A stretch of 15,366 nucleotides of DNA from Zygnema cylindricum (taxonomy: Eukaryota; Streptophyta; Zygnematophyceae; Zygnematales; Zygnemataceae): positions 25,962 to 41,327 of the forward strand of contig JBBHKE010003406.1 in the NCBI GenBank assembly GCA_037447655.1, given 5' to 3'. Under the pieces are notes generated by a model. That model was not told where the DNA came from and did no database searches. It was given only the letters and a program-made list of their open reading frames with translations. Below are positions 1 to 8,491 of the stretch, one piece after another. The position numbers and the translations under genes were made by a program. Positions within the stretch are counted from its first letter, which is position 1. Every line of letters starts with the position of its first letter.

Positions 1-25
1 GGTGTGATAACACATGTTTTTTTAG

Positions 26-119
26 AAACAGCAAACCTCCTCCCGCATCCGAGGACACACCAGAAACTAAGGAAAAAACAGAAGAGAAGATTTCAGAAGA
101 GACAAATCCCGAACTTTGA
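26..119 (+). CDS. possible 3'-terminal exon of a host gene (partial)
   Basis: A run of seven T followed by AG (18-25) makes a good plant 3' splice acceptor. The frame starting at 27 then reads about 30 codons of acidic, Lys/Glu/Pro/Thr-rich peptide (beginning NSKPPPASEDTPETKEK) before a TGA at 117-119. The composition is typical of a disordered C-terminal tail rather than random AT-rich DNA. No domain can be recognised and the upstream exons would lie outside the window. Further protein-like but broken stretches follow in other frames (an FDFGGLDFDFDFD run near 155-195), so the real end may differ. This is inference from composition and the acceptor only. Confidence 0.25.
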
Positions 120-206
120 CGGTGACGAACTATACCTTCGACAAACTTTGACTTTGGAGGACTTGACTTTGATTTTGACTTTGACTCTTGAGTTTGACGT
201 TTGGTC
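113..206 (+). repeat. TTTGAC-rich imperfect repeat
   Basis: The hexamer TTTGAC or a close variant recurs many times in about 90 bases, several times as direct neighbours (actttgactttg near 147-155, then again near 176-187). It is low-complexity sequence. Because TTGAC is the core of the plant W-box bound by WRKY factors, the cluster could also be read as binding sites, but nothing in the window supports regulation here. Confidence 0.5.
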
Positions 207-409
207 TTTTGAATTAATGTGGAAAAAAAATCAGCCCACGCCGATTAAACTAAGTTATATTCTTCGTCTCGATAAAACCTAGTAGATTAATTTGGGGTTT
301 TTATCACCTTTTTAGCGGTTTGTTTAAGGGATTTTAGGGTTTTACCGGTTTTTACGAGTTTTAACGTTGTGGACTATTTCGTTTGTACACAATAGTGTGG
401 ATTTCATTG

Positions 410-513
410 CCCCTCCCATTCCCTCCCTGCCCCCCTTTCGTCCCTGCCTTCTTTCCTCTTTTCTCCCTCCTATCCCCTTTTTCCTCCTTCCCTCTTGCTT
501 TCTCTCTTTCCCA
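410..513 (+). repeat. long pyrimidine tract (C/T-rich)
   Basis: About 100 bases are almost wholly C and T on the plus strand, with runs of C up to six. The tract has no simple repeat unit. It could form a triplex-type structure or be part of an untranslated leader, but there is no TATA box or clear gene next to it. The open frame across it on the other strand is only Arg/Lys/Glu/Gly and is a composition artefact. Confidence 0.6.
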
Positions 514-1149
514 CTTTTGATATTGTGAATATTTTCTCGAGATTAATGTGTCATCAATTGTTTTTTTTTCCCTTTCAATCATATTTGTACCCATTTTATT
601 TACTCATTGAGATTAACGAACTAAAATGATCTTTAATAAGTTTACAGTTAAATCGTTTCAAAAGGTTTCAGTTAAAAGTTAGAAAAGGATTCATCCAAAA
701 TTTATATAGTTGTTAACTATAAGTTTTGTAAAACTATTTAACATAGTTTCCATAGAACTGCTACATTTGACTGTCATATAACTAGTAAACAGTGTTGATC
801 AACCATTGAATTTTTGCGTTTGTGCTTCTGTCAAAGTTTTGTGATCCTTTGATGTACGGTTTAATGTTTATATAACAATTCAATATAGGAAGTCATGTAG
901 TATATATGTTATACTCTCCAATATAGCAAACACTTAAGGTTGTCGAGCCTGTTTTCTCCAAGGATAAAATAGAGAAGGGTGGTAAGGGCCTTCTTAAAGA
1001 GATTGCCCCTTTGCCCTTTCCAAACATTATCTTCCAAGCCTTTGGTGTCGAGAGTGAAAATCTTTACAGTACAGCATGGGTTCGGAAAATGTCTCCTTAC
1101 ATTTGTTGGACCTTCAGCACCTCGCCGGACGTTCGGCACCTCGCGGGAT
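514..1149. other. AT-rich spacer, no gene seen
   Basis: This stretch has no convincing open frame, RNA gene or repeat that I can recognise. It becomes more GC-rich after about 960, where short overlapping frames on both strands occur, but none resembles a known protein. Confidence 0.5.
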
Positions 1150-1660
1150 CAGGTATGCAAACTAGGGTTTACATGTCTAGGGTCATTTATTGTGTGTTTT
1201 TTTAATATTATAAAAACGAAAACATGTAAAAAAAAACCCTAAATGTACAGTTGCGCGGAGAAAACGGGAGGCGGGGGTGACGTGGACCTCTTCAGGACGC
1301 CTGCGTGTCGCGAAAAGTTGCAAGATTTAGTACAGGTAAGGTTTGTTAGTTGCCTCGCCCGTGGAGTGAAAGGTGTGAAACCCTCTTTCACGCCACGAAA
1401 TGCCCCGTGCCTTTCACACTTTGCAAAATACCGCCCGGGTACATCGGATTTTTAGGGTCATAGGGTTATTGGTTGTGCTTTTTTTTTCATAAAAAAAACA
1501 CAAATGAGAAAAAAAACCCTAAACATACTTATACTTGCGACGCGCCGCGCGGCGCGAGGCGTCGTAAAGCGAAATTGGAGTGAAAGGAGTGAAAGGCGAC
1601 GTGGACCCTTTCACACGCAACCTTCACACCTAAAAACGCAAGATTCGGTAGAGTACTGTA
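1150..1660 (+). repeat. two diverged copies of a telo-box module
   Basis: Two modules of roughly 200 bases follow each other about 280-320 bases apart. Each reads, in order: 'tagggtcat', a T-rich run, an A-rich run, AAACCCTAA (1234-1242 and 1514-1522), a GC-rich block, the word gacgtggacc (from about 1279 and 1598), a Ctttcac/Cttcag-type stretch, and a 'gcaagatt..gta' end that runs into gtac words (about 1320-1335 and 1638-1655). Between and within them the word gtgaaagg / cctttcac recurs in both orientations (1367-1420 and 1578-1622). AAACCCTAA is the plant telo-box and matches one telomere-type repeat, but there is no telomere array. The duplication is clear by eye; its origin is unknown. 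Confidence 0.55.
1538..1564. repeat. GC-only inverted repeat
   Basis: A perfect 14-base palindrome of G and C (1542-1555) is enclosed by cgacgc (1538-1543) and its complement gcgtcg (1559-1564). It stands out in an AT-rich neighbourhood and sits just after the second telo-box. Confidence 0.7.
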
Positions 1661-1857
1661 CAATATTTTTGTATTTACCTCCCACGAAGTTAGGACTTGG
1701 GAAAAGTTTTGTTGCTCCCGCCTAAGAGTATCATTTGTCTTTGGGAGCTCCGATTTTCCCAGGTCTTTTGATTTCCGCCCTATTTAAGCAATATCTTCCT
1801 TGCATACCTAGATGAGTTTGAATACTCTTGATCTCCCCATCTCGAAATCTTCGAAAA

Positions 1858-2180
1858 GTCAAAACCAAAACTAACCGAAAACCAACCAAAACTAATTGAA
1901 TAACGAAACTAACCGAAATTAAACGAAAACCAACGAAATTTACCGGAAACCAAAAGGAACTTACCAAAAACTGACCATAGATAACCATAAACTAGCGAAA
2001 AACCATCCAATATCCAACTGAGAACCAACCGAAAAAGCAACCTAAACTAACCAGAACCAACCAGAAATTAGCCGAAAACCATCCAAAAAATAGCCAAAAA
2101 CCAGCCTACAACCACCCCAAAACCAACCTAAACCAAAACCAATCAAAACCGAAAATACCAAAACCAAAACCAAAACACCC
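1858..2180 (+). repeat. degenerate AACCAAAACC-type minisatellite
   Basis: Over 320 bases the plus strand is nearly all A and C, built of variants of AAACCAACCGAAA and AAACCAAAACC with short spacers. The units are uneven in length, so it has decayed from a simpler array. It is cleanest at the right end (about 2135-2178, repeated aaaacc). The frames across it on the minus strand encode Phe/Gly/Trp/Leu repeats and are not genes. Confidence 0.75.
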
Positions 2181-2744
2181 AAGAATTTCGCGGAATGCCT
2201 CGATCAGTCCATTCGGCCGGGATGCAAAGATCGTGCCATGGATCTTGGCTTTGTTCAAACACGAGTGGTCATTGAGTCCTTGAGAGGCTAGACAGGCCAC
2301 TTTCTAAACACAAATAAGGCGATCGCATAAGCATAAGCATAACGATAATGTAAAAAAAGCTCATCCCCTCAACCCTTCAGATGACAAAGGCTCTTTACGC
2401 TTAGTTCTCTTCAAGACCTTCTAGGGTTATAACACCCTTAAAAGATATGGATACTACTCGTAAAGTTACCCTCTTTGTAGAACATTGAGGGTGTTTTTCT
2501 TTTTCATGGTATGCGTCAAGTCTTTAGCTAAGTACTATTTCTAGACGGCGTTGGCTAGTCTTACATGTCGCACTCGAGTGTCATGATACTCATCATATCG
2601 GGCTCATGCCGAATCCATTTTCGAAGAATCCGAATTACAACTGAATCCGTTAGCATTTCCATAAACTTCTACTATTGTATGGACAATGTAGAAGTCATAC
2701 TCGCACAAAATGAAGGCTTACCTAGCCAATTTTCTAGTAAGCTC
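2181..2744. other. unassigned spacer with small repeats
   Basis: No gene is recognised here. Two small structures are visible: three tandem gcataa units at 2325-2342, and a hairpin at 2665-2695 in which acttctac pairs with gtagaagt and attgt with acaat around a 4-base loop, with one bulged base. A short minus-strand frame upstream of the minisatellite (about 2190-2300) looks protein-like but matches nothing I can name. Confidence 0.45.
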
Positions 2745-3639
2745 GTTAGTCTCTGAAATTCTGTGGTCTCCATTGACCCACAGAATGAGCAGCCTATGTA
2801 AAGCCTCTAGGATAATATTTGGCCCTTCGACTTTCCCACTGAATAAGCGCCGCCCAGGCACAAATATTCTGACCACCCTCACCCCTGTGAGGACAAGACT
2901 CCCCTGAGCCAAACGCAAAAAGAATCACTGAATTTGCTCCCCTGAGAAGTAAGTTATTCCTGGTCAAAGATGACCTTTTTAGTTACAAGTTCTCTTAGAG
3001 AGAGGACCCTAAATATCACTAAGTCTTGGTCTGTCTACTCACGACTACCTACTACTAAACTCTAGTGCAATAGAAACACTATATAGTACAAGAAGGTACA
3101 ATGGGCGATGTACTTATTGTACGACCATTGTACGACAAGGTCTAGAAAGTGACATCTGTCAAATCGAAAGCCATGGTTCCTCCTCCCATCTTCTCCGGTA
3201 TCAAATAATGTGGCGCCACGTGGCACCACGTGACGCTATCTCCGTATGCCGCCAAAAGCTCACTTCGCGTGGCGGCTATAATGCCGACCATCCGATCAAA
3301 ACATATTTTACACGGTTCAGATTCGCGTACATGCATGAATTGTTCCTCTTCGTTACTCTGGTGTTAATTAGCTGTCGCGTTAATGTTTATATATCTTTAA
3401 AACCCGTGACGTGTATCGTTTCGATAACGCCTTAGTGGATAAGACGTACGACTACAAAGTGGTCCGCAGACCCAGATTCAAATATGGACCTAGGCAACAT
3501 TTTGGTAAAATATCCTCTCTTTCTAAATCTGCCACTTTCTAAATATCGCGCCAGCCATGGCGTGCCTTTGATCCTCACTCTCTCTCTTTAAAGTGGAAAT
3601 AAATTAGAGAAGTGAACTATTAATTACCTCTTTTCAACA
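2745..3639 (-). mobile_element. copia-type LTR 'C', related to LTRs A and B
   Basis: Read on the minus strand it starts TGTTGAAA at 3639, like LTR A. It shares ordered blocks with A and B: a CCATGG-containing block (about 3555), a tRNA-like antisense module (3425-3495), GTACGAC words in the promoter half (3105-3140), a CTCTC/AGAG hairpin (2991-3003), a ggtca/tgacc hairpin (2962-2975), a 'gattctttttgc' word and a ctcagggg hairpin (2897-2910). Similarity to A continues to about 2745, so the right-hand LTR end is uncertain. Two CACGTG G-boxes 10 bases apart (3217, 3227) lie in its promoter half. The sequence before 3639 reads attatggagac, at best a decayed polypurine tract, so this may be a solo LTR. 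Its left flank on the minus strand is gypsy RNase H relic. Confidence 0.65.
3425..3495 (+). other. tRNA-like module inside LTR C (antisense)
   Basis: On the plus strand, opposite to the LTR, cgccttagtggataagacg resembles a tRNA D-arm / Pol III A-box and cccagattcaaatatgg resembles a T-arm / B-box (7 of 9 B-box positions). The homologous modules in LTRs A and B have full 9 of 9 B-boxes. No acceptor stem can be drawn, so it is not a working tRNA gene. Confidence 0.5.
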
Positions 3640-4725
3640 GTCTCCATAATCTACTCGAAATGGTCAAAAGGAGAAATCAAAGCTCGTAAAGATAGGCGTT
3701 AAAATGTTGAATTGCTTATGATATTGTAAGGAGCTCCCATGGTAAGTTTTATACGAGGGTTTGACCTTGTTGTTTTTCTTGATAGCAAAAGACACCACAT
3801 ACTTATCCTTGGTGTCACTCTTCTGCGCCATAACTGCTTAGAGACTCTACCGACTCCAATTAGTATGTAAAAAAAAAGAACATCGATGATCCAACAACCT
3901 AAAAATAAGATGGGCTTTAAGAGCTTCTTCTAAAGAATGAAAGGAATTTTGCTCCTCCTCTTAGACCCATCCTTAGTCATTCTTTCGGAGTTAATTTAGG
4001 GGTAGCAATGCTACGAAACCGTGGGAAAAACTTCTTCTAGTAATTTTCAATCGTAAAAATGTATTTATTCGGGATACATGTGAGGTATGGGTACACCATC
4101 AAGGGCAGCCCCACCCTTGGGGAACCTTTGTCATATGGGAGCCAAAGTCCTCGAAGTAACCTCATCTCATAGGTACATTGCCTTCTCCACTCCATATAAA
4201 AAATTACCTAAAGCGGCCCACAAAGCGTCGAACACCGTCTAGATATGTAGGAGATGCTCTTCAAAGTATATTGAGAGATAATGACTCCAATGTAACACAT
4301 AAAGCAATGTAAGCCACGAAGGGCATTATCCATAGTCCCTCGGAAAAGGGTTGCTTCATTATTTATACCAAAAAGCTTAGACAAACACTCATATAGTTGG
4401 TTACCTTCCAATAAATTCGTTCTCTCTCTTGACAAGATCTCGTGAAATTTTGAATGAATGCTTAAAGTAGAAAAGATCCGAGCTCTTTCCAAGGTGTCAA
4501 AAACTGCCTCGAGTGTCGGCTTAGTGAATTTGTCCGGCGTTGTGGCTTGGTTTAGGGCCGTGAAATCCTCTCATCCAAAACTTTTATGTTTTTTGTGAAG
4601 AGTCCTTCTTAAGAAGCAAAACCATGGGCGTCGTGTAACTCTTTAGTCTTTTACACTAGATGTGTGTCCACTAACTTTTAAACCTTAAACTTCACCACTT
4701 CCATTTTAGCGTGGTTGAACTTGTA
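3640..4725 (-). pseudogene. pol: decayed Ty3/gypsy RT-RNase H relic
   Basis: The minus strand, read across several frames, gives an ordered gypsy pol. From about 4725 there is an RT N-terminal stretch with KLVDTHLV and DAPMVLLLKKD. Then come the RT palm words TALNQATTPDKF, LEAVFDTLERARIFSTL (about 4500), GNQLYE (about 4400), TMDNALRGL and MCYIGVIIS (about 4290-4340), where the catalytic YxDD-type site has lost an aspartate. A thumb remnant VFDALWAALG follows. RNase H traces are VMAQKSDTKDKYVVSFA and NNKVKPSYKTYHG (about 3840-3725), then a weak FDFSF region running up to the LTR C start. Multiple stops and frameshifts are present. The motifs differ from the chromovirus-like gypsy at 6357-9643, so it is another, older lineage. 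Gag, protease and integrase are absent. Product if intact: RNA-directed DNA polymerase with RNase H. Confidence 0.75.
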
Positions 4726-5569
4726 TAGGTGTTAGTCGAATCAATTTTATTAGTTTATTAAGAGTTTTTATTCGACCACCCAAACTTACCCATGTGATTG
4801 GTGAGAAGTGAATTACTCAGTTTTCGTGAGTTGTACGCGCTAATAATGCAATTCAGTGTCCACCATTGGACTACAAAATTCAGGAAGCCTCTAGATAGTT
4901 TTCACTAACCCACTTCAAGCCACAACCACTGCTGCCCAAGAAGGCAAACTAACAGTTTGATTGCACCCCTCTGCAGCCAGGACTCTCCTGAGTCCGTAGG
5001 AAAAAGAATCACTGAAAACAACCAACTAGCCGATAAGATATGAGCCGGCAAAATGCCAATTTTATACAAAGCTCTCTTAGAGAGAGGTGACTACCTATCA
5101 AAATTTCCTAAGTCCTAAACCCCTCTCACAACCCCTATCTACCGAAATACAAACCAATCATATGACTATAAAGTACATAAAAGTACTACGACCGATGTAC
5201 TTTTTGTACGACCTGTGTACGACAAGGCCACTGAGTGGACGCGTGTCACTTTTCCACTCGTCCGTATATTCTCCGGAATTCCCGCGACCGAATGTCATCC
5301 TTCCACGCGGCGCCAGGTCATGCCACGTCCATAAAATCCAAAGTGACCATTCCGCGATCTCGGCGATGATGTGTGCCGTCGGATTAAATCCGACATTAAA
5401 TGTTGACCGTCGAAACAAATGTCTGATTCATTTGTTTCGTGCGAAATGACGTCCGCACTAAACCTTAACTATTTCTATGTTCATTCGTTCATATTTCAGT
5501 TAATTGATTTCAGTACTTTACAATAGTTTAAGTACATATCAAACCCTATATCTCCTAACAGACTTCTAC

Positions 5570-5640
5570 GACAGACTGGTTAGAGATAACGGCTACACCG
5601 CGCTCTGCCGGTCGGAGGTTCGAGTCTTGCCGGACTCAAC
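5570..5640 (+). other. tRNA-like module inside LTR A (antisense)
   Basis: The plus strand reads actggttagagataac, typical of a tRNA D-loop, then gtcggaggttcgagtc followed by ttgccgg, a T-arm with a perfect B-box GTTCGAGTC (5618-5626, 9 of 9 to GWTCRANNC). The B-box lies 225-233 bases from the LTR start; in LTR B the same box lies 227-235 bases in. A full acceptor stem and a clear anticodon loop are not seen. Family knowledge: tRNA-derived SINEs carry such modules, so an ancient SINE insertion in the LTR ancestor is one explanation. Confidence 0.6.
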
Positions 5641-5649
5641 CTTTTGTTG

Positions 5650-5669
5650 AGAGTGACTTAAGTCACTCT
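5650..5669. repeat. 20-base perfect palindrome in LTR A
   Basis: The twenty bases centred on cttaag are identical to their reverse complement (agagtgactt followed by its mirror). LTRs B and C do not keep it. Confidence 0.85.
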
Positions 5670-5850
5670 TTAGTCCTTCTTATGGAGCTGAGGCAGCCAT
5701 GGCTCCATCGCTCTCTCTATCCTTCAGTGACTACAACAAGTATGGGGGTGCAAGAGAGAAGAGATGGAGGCAGGTTGCCTCCATTTTCTTTATCTGTTTC
5801 TGCTAAATATTTTAGACCTAGAAAATACCAAAAAACTACTTATTTCAACA

Positions 5851-5859
5851 CTCCCCTTA
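5851..5859 (-). promoter_or_regulatory. copia polypurine tract
   Basis: The minus strand reads taaggggag immediately before TGTTG. This is the usual copia arrangement, where the purine run primes plus-strand DNA synthesis at the 3' LTR edge. The plus-strand copia has the matching run (ttaggggag) before 12042. Confidence 0.75.
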
Positions 5860-5886
5860 TTTTCTAGTCTAATTTTAACTTTTCTT

Positions 5887-6356
5887 TTAATCCATTTTTT
5901 TCCTACAATATTTTAACTTTGGAGAGGGCGCAGGTTTGGTCATCATGTCAGCCACCATTTCTTCATCGGATTTATACACAAGATTTACAATTTTTTTTTC
6001 AACTTTTTCCCTCACCCAGCTCAATCTTACGTCCATATGTTTAGCCTTGAAATGATGTTTTGGATTGGCTGCAATGGCAATGGCAGCCTGATTATCACAA
6101 AAAACTTCATGCACTCCCTCCTTCATATACCCGAATTCTTGCAACAAGGATTTGACCCACATCAACTCTTTCACAGCCGAACAAGAGGCCATATACTCAG
6201 CCTCCATAGTAGACTGAGCAACCATCTTTTGTTGCTTACTGCTCCAACAACAAGCACCTTCCCCCACATACATACATACCCGGAAGTGCATCTTCTCATA
6301 GGTGCGTCCCCATAACTGGCATCACTCCAAGTAGTGATGTCAGTGTGCTCCCCTTA
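5887..6356 (-). pseudogene. pol: Ty1/copia RNase H C-terminal relic
   Basis: The minus strand encodes the end of a copia polyprotein. First comes the SDASYGD motif (plus positions about 6309-6329) with the first RNase H aspartate, then TSGYV. A frameshift follows at the tatgtatgtatg run (about 6268-6285), after which the frame reads GEGACCWSSKQQ, STMEAEYM (catalytic Glu), ELMWV, FCDNQAAIAIA (catalytic Asp) and HFKAKHMDVRL, ending at 5887. RNase H would degrade the RNA template during reverse transcription. Its 3' LTR is LTR A. The 5' side stops exactly at the gypsy LTR start (6357), so the gypsy insertion removed or separated the RT part. It is related to, but clearly different from, the copia RNase H at 11186-12010. 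Confidence 0.85.
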
Positions 6357-6831
6357 TGTAACAGGGTTACAGAGAATTGTACACAATTGTTAGGGACAAG
6401 GCTGTTGTAGTTGCGCTTTCAGAACAGCGCAGCTGCGACGACAGAGTAGCGCAGCATAGCAACGTAACAATTCAGTATTGTAACATAGCAACGTAGCGTA
6501 GCAGTATAGCAACGCCGCAGAATGTAGATTTGACTACATTGTTTTAGAAGATAGTTGGATAGATCGGGGTTGACCGAAAAGGTCCACGTGTACATAAAGA
6601 TAGTACCTAGTTGATTAGCAGCTGATTAGTTTAAATAATGCAGTAAACCTAGTCAACAGGAGACTCTTTTGAGTAGACCTTCACAACGAGCTTTTAACTT
6701 GTAATCTTCTTCCGAATAATAAAGCTCAACCTTTATCCGTTGTGTACTGTTGCTGTTGGTACGAAGAGATCCTTAAAGTCTTTTTCGCTGTGCATTGGGG
6801 TGTGTTGTGGTTTACCTTGTCCCATGTTACA
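6357..6831 (+). repeat. gypsy 5' LTR (475 bp)
   Basis: It begins TGTAACA and ends TGTTACA (6825-6831), a perfect 7-base terminal inverted repeat with TG...CA ends, and the primer-binding site follows one base later. Inside are near-repeats of the word catagcaacgta (about 6455, 6484 and, as tatagcaacg, 6505) in a GC-richer block, a CACGTG G-box (6585-6590), and AATAAA (6718-6723), a likely polyadenylation signal. No convincing TATA box is seen. The left flank is copia RNase H on the other strand. Confidence 0.88.
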
Positions 6832-6832
6832 T

Positions 6833-6845
6833 TGGTATCGGAGCC
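6833..6845 (+). promoter_or_regulatory. primer-binding site, initiator tRNA-Met type
   Basis: TGGTATCGGAGCC follows the LTR end after one T. The standard plant initiator-Met site is TGGTATCAGAGCC, so there is one difference. The tRNA 3' end would prime minus-strand DNA synthesis here. Confidence 0.9.
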
Positions 6846-6865
6846 TTTCTTCGTGATTCGACAGC

Positions 6866-7810
6866 ATGACAGAGTACGCCGTATCCACAGCGTACATGTT
6901 GGCTCAAGTTCTTCAAGAGTTAGAAAATGTCAGATTACATTATGCTCATCTGAGCGACCCCATCGCAACCTTAGAATCTCGTCTTGGTGAAAGACCTCAT
7001 GGAGGCATGGAGAGAGACTCGAGAAGGCCTAAATTAAGACTCCCACACGAGTTTGACCCGGCCTGGCACAAGAACCTTGATGCATGGTTCTTCTCTATTG
7101 CGGATTATCTCAAAAAATTTCCTAGCCTGTCGGACCGTGAGAAGATTCACTACGCAGGTGGTCTTCTTAAAGTGGCAGCAGGAGCATGGTGGAGGACGAT
7201 GGTCGAAAACGAGGAGATACCGGCCGATTGGCCCCTTTTCATTCAGCTCCTCCGTGACTCTTGGCAACCCGTCAATACGGTTAAGGTTGCAAAGGATAAA
7301 ATCGCAGTTTTGAAGCAACGTACCTCGGTGTTGGAGTACACGCAGCGGTTTTTGGAATACAAAGTTCAAATACCCACGATGGCGGAAGATGAAGCAGTGG
7401 ATCGTTACATAAAAGGGCTAAAAGCCTCCATTCCTATGGATGTGGAACAATAGCTCACTCGGGAAAGTATGACTCCTAGCCTGTTGGCGATTATCCAGTT
7501 TTCAGAACGGACCAATTGGGTGGACTTCACCTTCCGTAGATCCTACCACTTTAGGTCGAGTAGCGGCAGGGGAGGTCGACGTGGTGATGGTCCAACCCCC
7601 ATGGAGCTCGGAGCGATTAATGAGGATAAGGAGGTGGTCAACGTGCTTCGGAAGAAGAAGAAGACTACCAAGGCCAAGACCTATGACTTGTCCCCTGAGG
7701 AGCTCCAACGGAGGAAGCAAAACGGTTTATGTTTCTAGTGCGGTTCCCCGGATCATATGGCCTGAGAATGCCCAAAAAAGAGAGGTCCTAAGAAAGGCAA
7801 GCTTAACGTC
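6866..7810 (+). pseudogene. gag: gypsy gag with zinc knuckle, three stops
   Basis: The ATG at 6866, 20 bases after the primer-binding site, opens a 195-codon frame with the retrotransposon gag core: LPHEFDP, AWFFSIADYL, KIHYAGGLLKVAAGAWW, LRDSWQP, VLEYTQRF. TAG at 7451 interrupts it, and the same frame continues through a basic, Gly/Arg-rich stretch, TPMELGAI, and a CX2CX4HX4C zinc knuckle (about 7730-7770). The knuckle keeps its three Cys and its His, but TAG 7736 and TGA 7763 fall inside it. Gag forms the cytoplasmic particle and the knuckle binds the RNA. The next domain, protease, follows in the same frame. There is no frameshift in this part. Confidence 0.85.
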
Positions 7811-8491
7811 ATGAGGTTAGATGGTGAAGGGGGAGATCCTTTGATATTTCAAGGTTGGATCGGAGTGAGCACAGCTTGCTTCATGGTGGACTCCGGCGCA
7901 TCGGGGAACTTCATCAACGAGGTGACGGTGAAGAAGTTGAAACTTCCTCTCGTGGTGCTAACGGATCGTCAGTCGGTGCAATTGGCCGACGGAATTTCCC
8001 TATCCATTACTCATCGTACTCCGAGGTTACACGTCGGAATTGGGAAGTTCCATTGGTTTGACATCCTTCATGTATTACCGTTTGGAGACCATGAAGTAAT
8101 CTTGGGGAAACCGTGGCTGCAAAAGTGGAACCCGACGATCGATTGGAGAAGTGGCAACATGAGAGTTAAGAAAGTCGAAAAAGAGTTTGAGGTAAAGGTG
8201 GGAACGGCTGGTAAGGAATCAGAAGAGGGACACCTGCTTTCGGCCTTACAGTTAAAGAGGGCACTCAGAAAGGGGGAGACAATTGGTATGGCGGTCGTCC
8301 AACCTATGGAGGAAGGGAAGGAGGGGATTCCAGAAGAATGGAGTAAGAAGGACCCTGACTTCGACTCGAAAGAGAGTGACGACACCGAAAAGACTTCCGT
8401 AGAGGCCCCAAAAGTCGTGACAAAACTTCTCGAGGAGTATGTTGATGTCTTTCCCCCGAAGCTCCCAGAGGGCTTACCTCCGAAGCGCTAA
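7811..8491 (+). pseudogene. pol (PR): gypsy aspartic protease and linker
   Basis: This is a 226-codon open stretch in the gag frame. The active-site motif VDSGASGNFI is at residues 26-35 (DSG codons about 7889-7897). The flap and fold end show as VILGKPWLQKWNPTIDW (about 8096-8146), as in retropepsins. A Glu/Lys-rich linker follows, then the start of RT homology (VFPPKLPEGLPPKR) before TAA 8489. The enzyme would cut the gag-pol polyprotein. The catalytic triplet is intact; only the frame around it is broken. The first ATG at 7811 is not a true start, because the protein is continuous with gag. Confidence 0.88.

Larger units (their letters stand above)
4842..5850 (-). mobile_element. copia 3' LTR 'A'
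   Basis: On the minus strand it begins TGTTG at 5850, directly after the polypurine tract taaggggag (5859-5851) of the copia RNase H relic, which fixes its start and superfamily. It holds a 9-bp-stem hairpin (5764-5784), a 20-base perfect palindrome (5650-5669), a tRNA-like antisense module (5570-5640), a gtcggat/atccgac hairpin (5378-5394), a 15-base block identical to LTR B (5350-5364 against 10170-10184), GTACGAC words (5205-5225), and hairpins at 5072-5086, 5047-5057 and 4980-4995. Similarity to LTR C runs to about 4842. A decayed primer-binding site may lie near 4860 (caatggtgg on the minus strand), but I am not sure. Large open frames here on either strand are chance. Confidence 0.75.

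Noticed and set aside
361-594. 77-codon minus-strand frame
   Set aside because: Arg/Lys/Glu/Gly-only stretch produced by the pyrimidine tract; no domain.
1234-1522. Interstitial telomere array
   Set aside because: Only isolated AAACCCTAA units, never tandem; called telo-boxes instead.
1731-2300. Two minus-strand frames reading through the minisatellite
   Set aside because: Most of each is Phe/Gly/Trp/Leu repeat from AACC units. The short protein-like parts at 1731-1857 and 2186-2300 match nothing I know and are too short to call.
5087-5449. 120-codon plus-strand frame and its minus-strand partner
   Set aside because: Both lie in LTR A, which is non-coding in LTRs A, B and C; reading is not conserved in B or C.
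5570-5640. A functional tRNA gene on the plus strand
   Set aside because: D- and T-arm words are present, but no 7-bp acceptor stem or clean anticodon stem can be drawn; kept only as a tRNA-like module.
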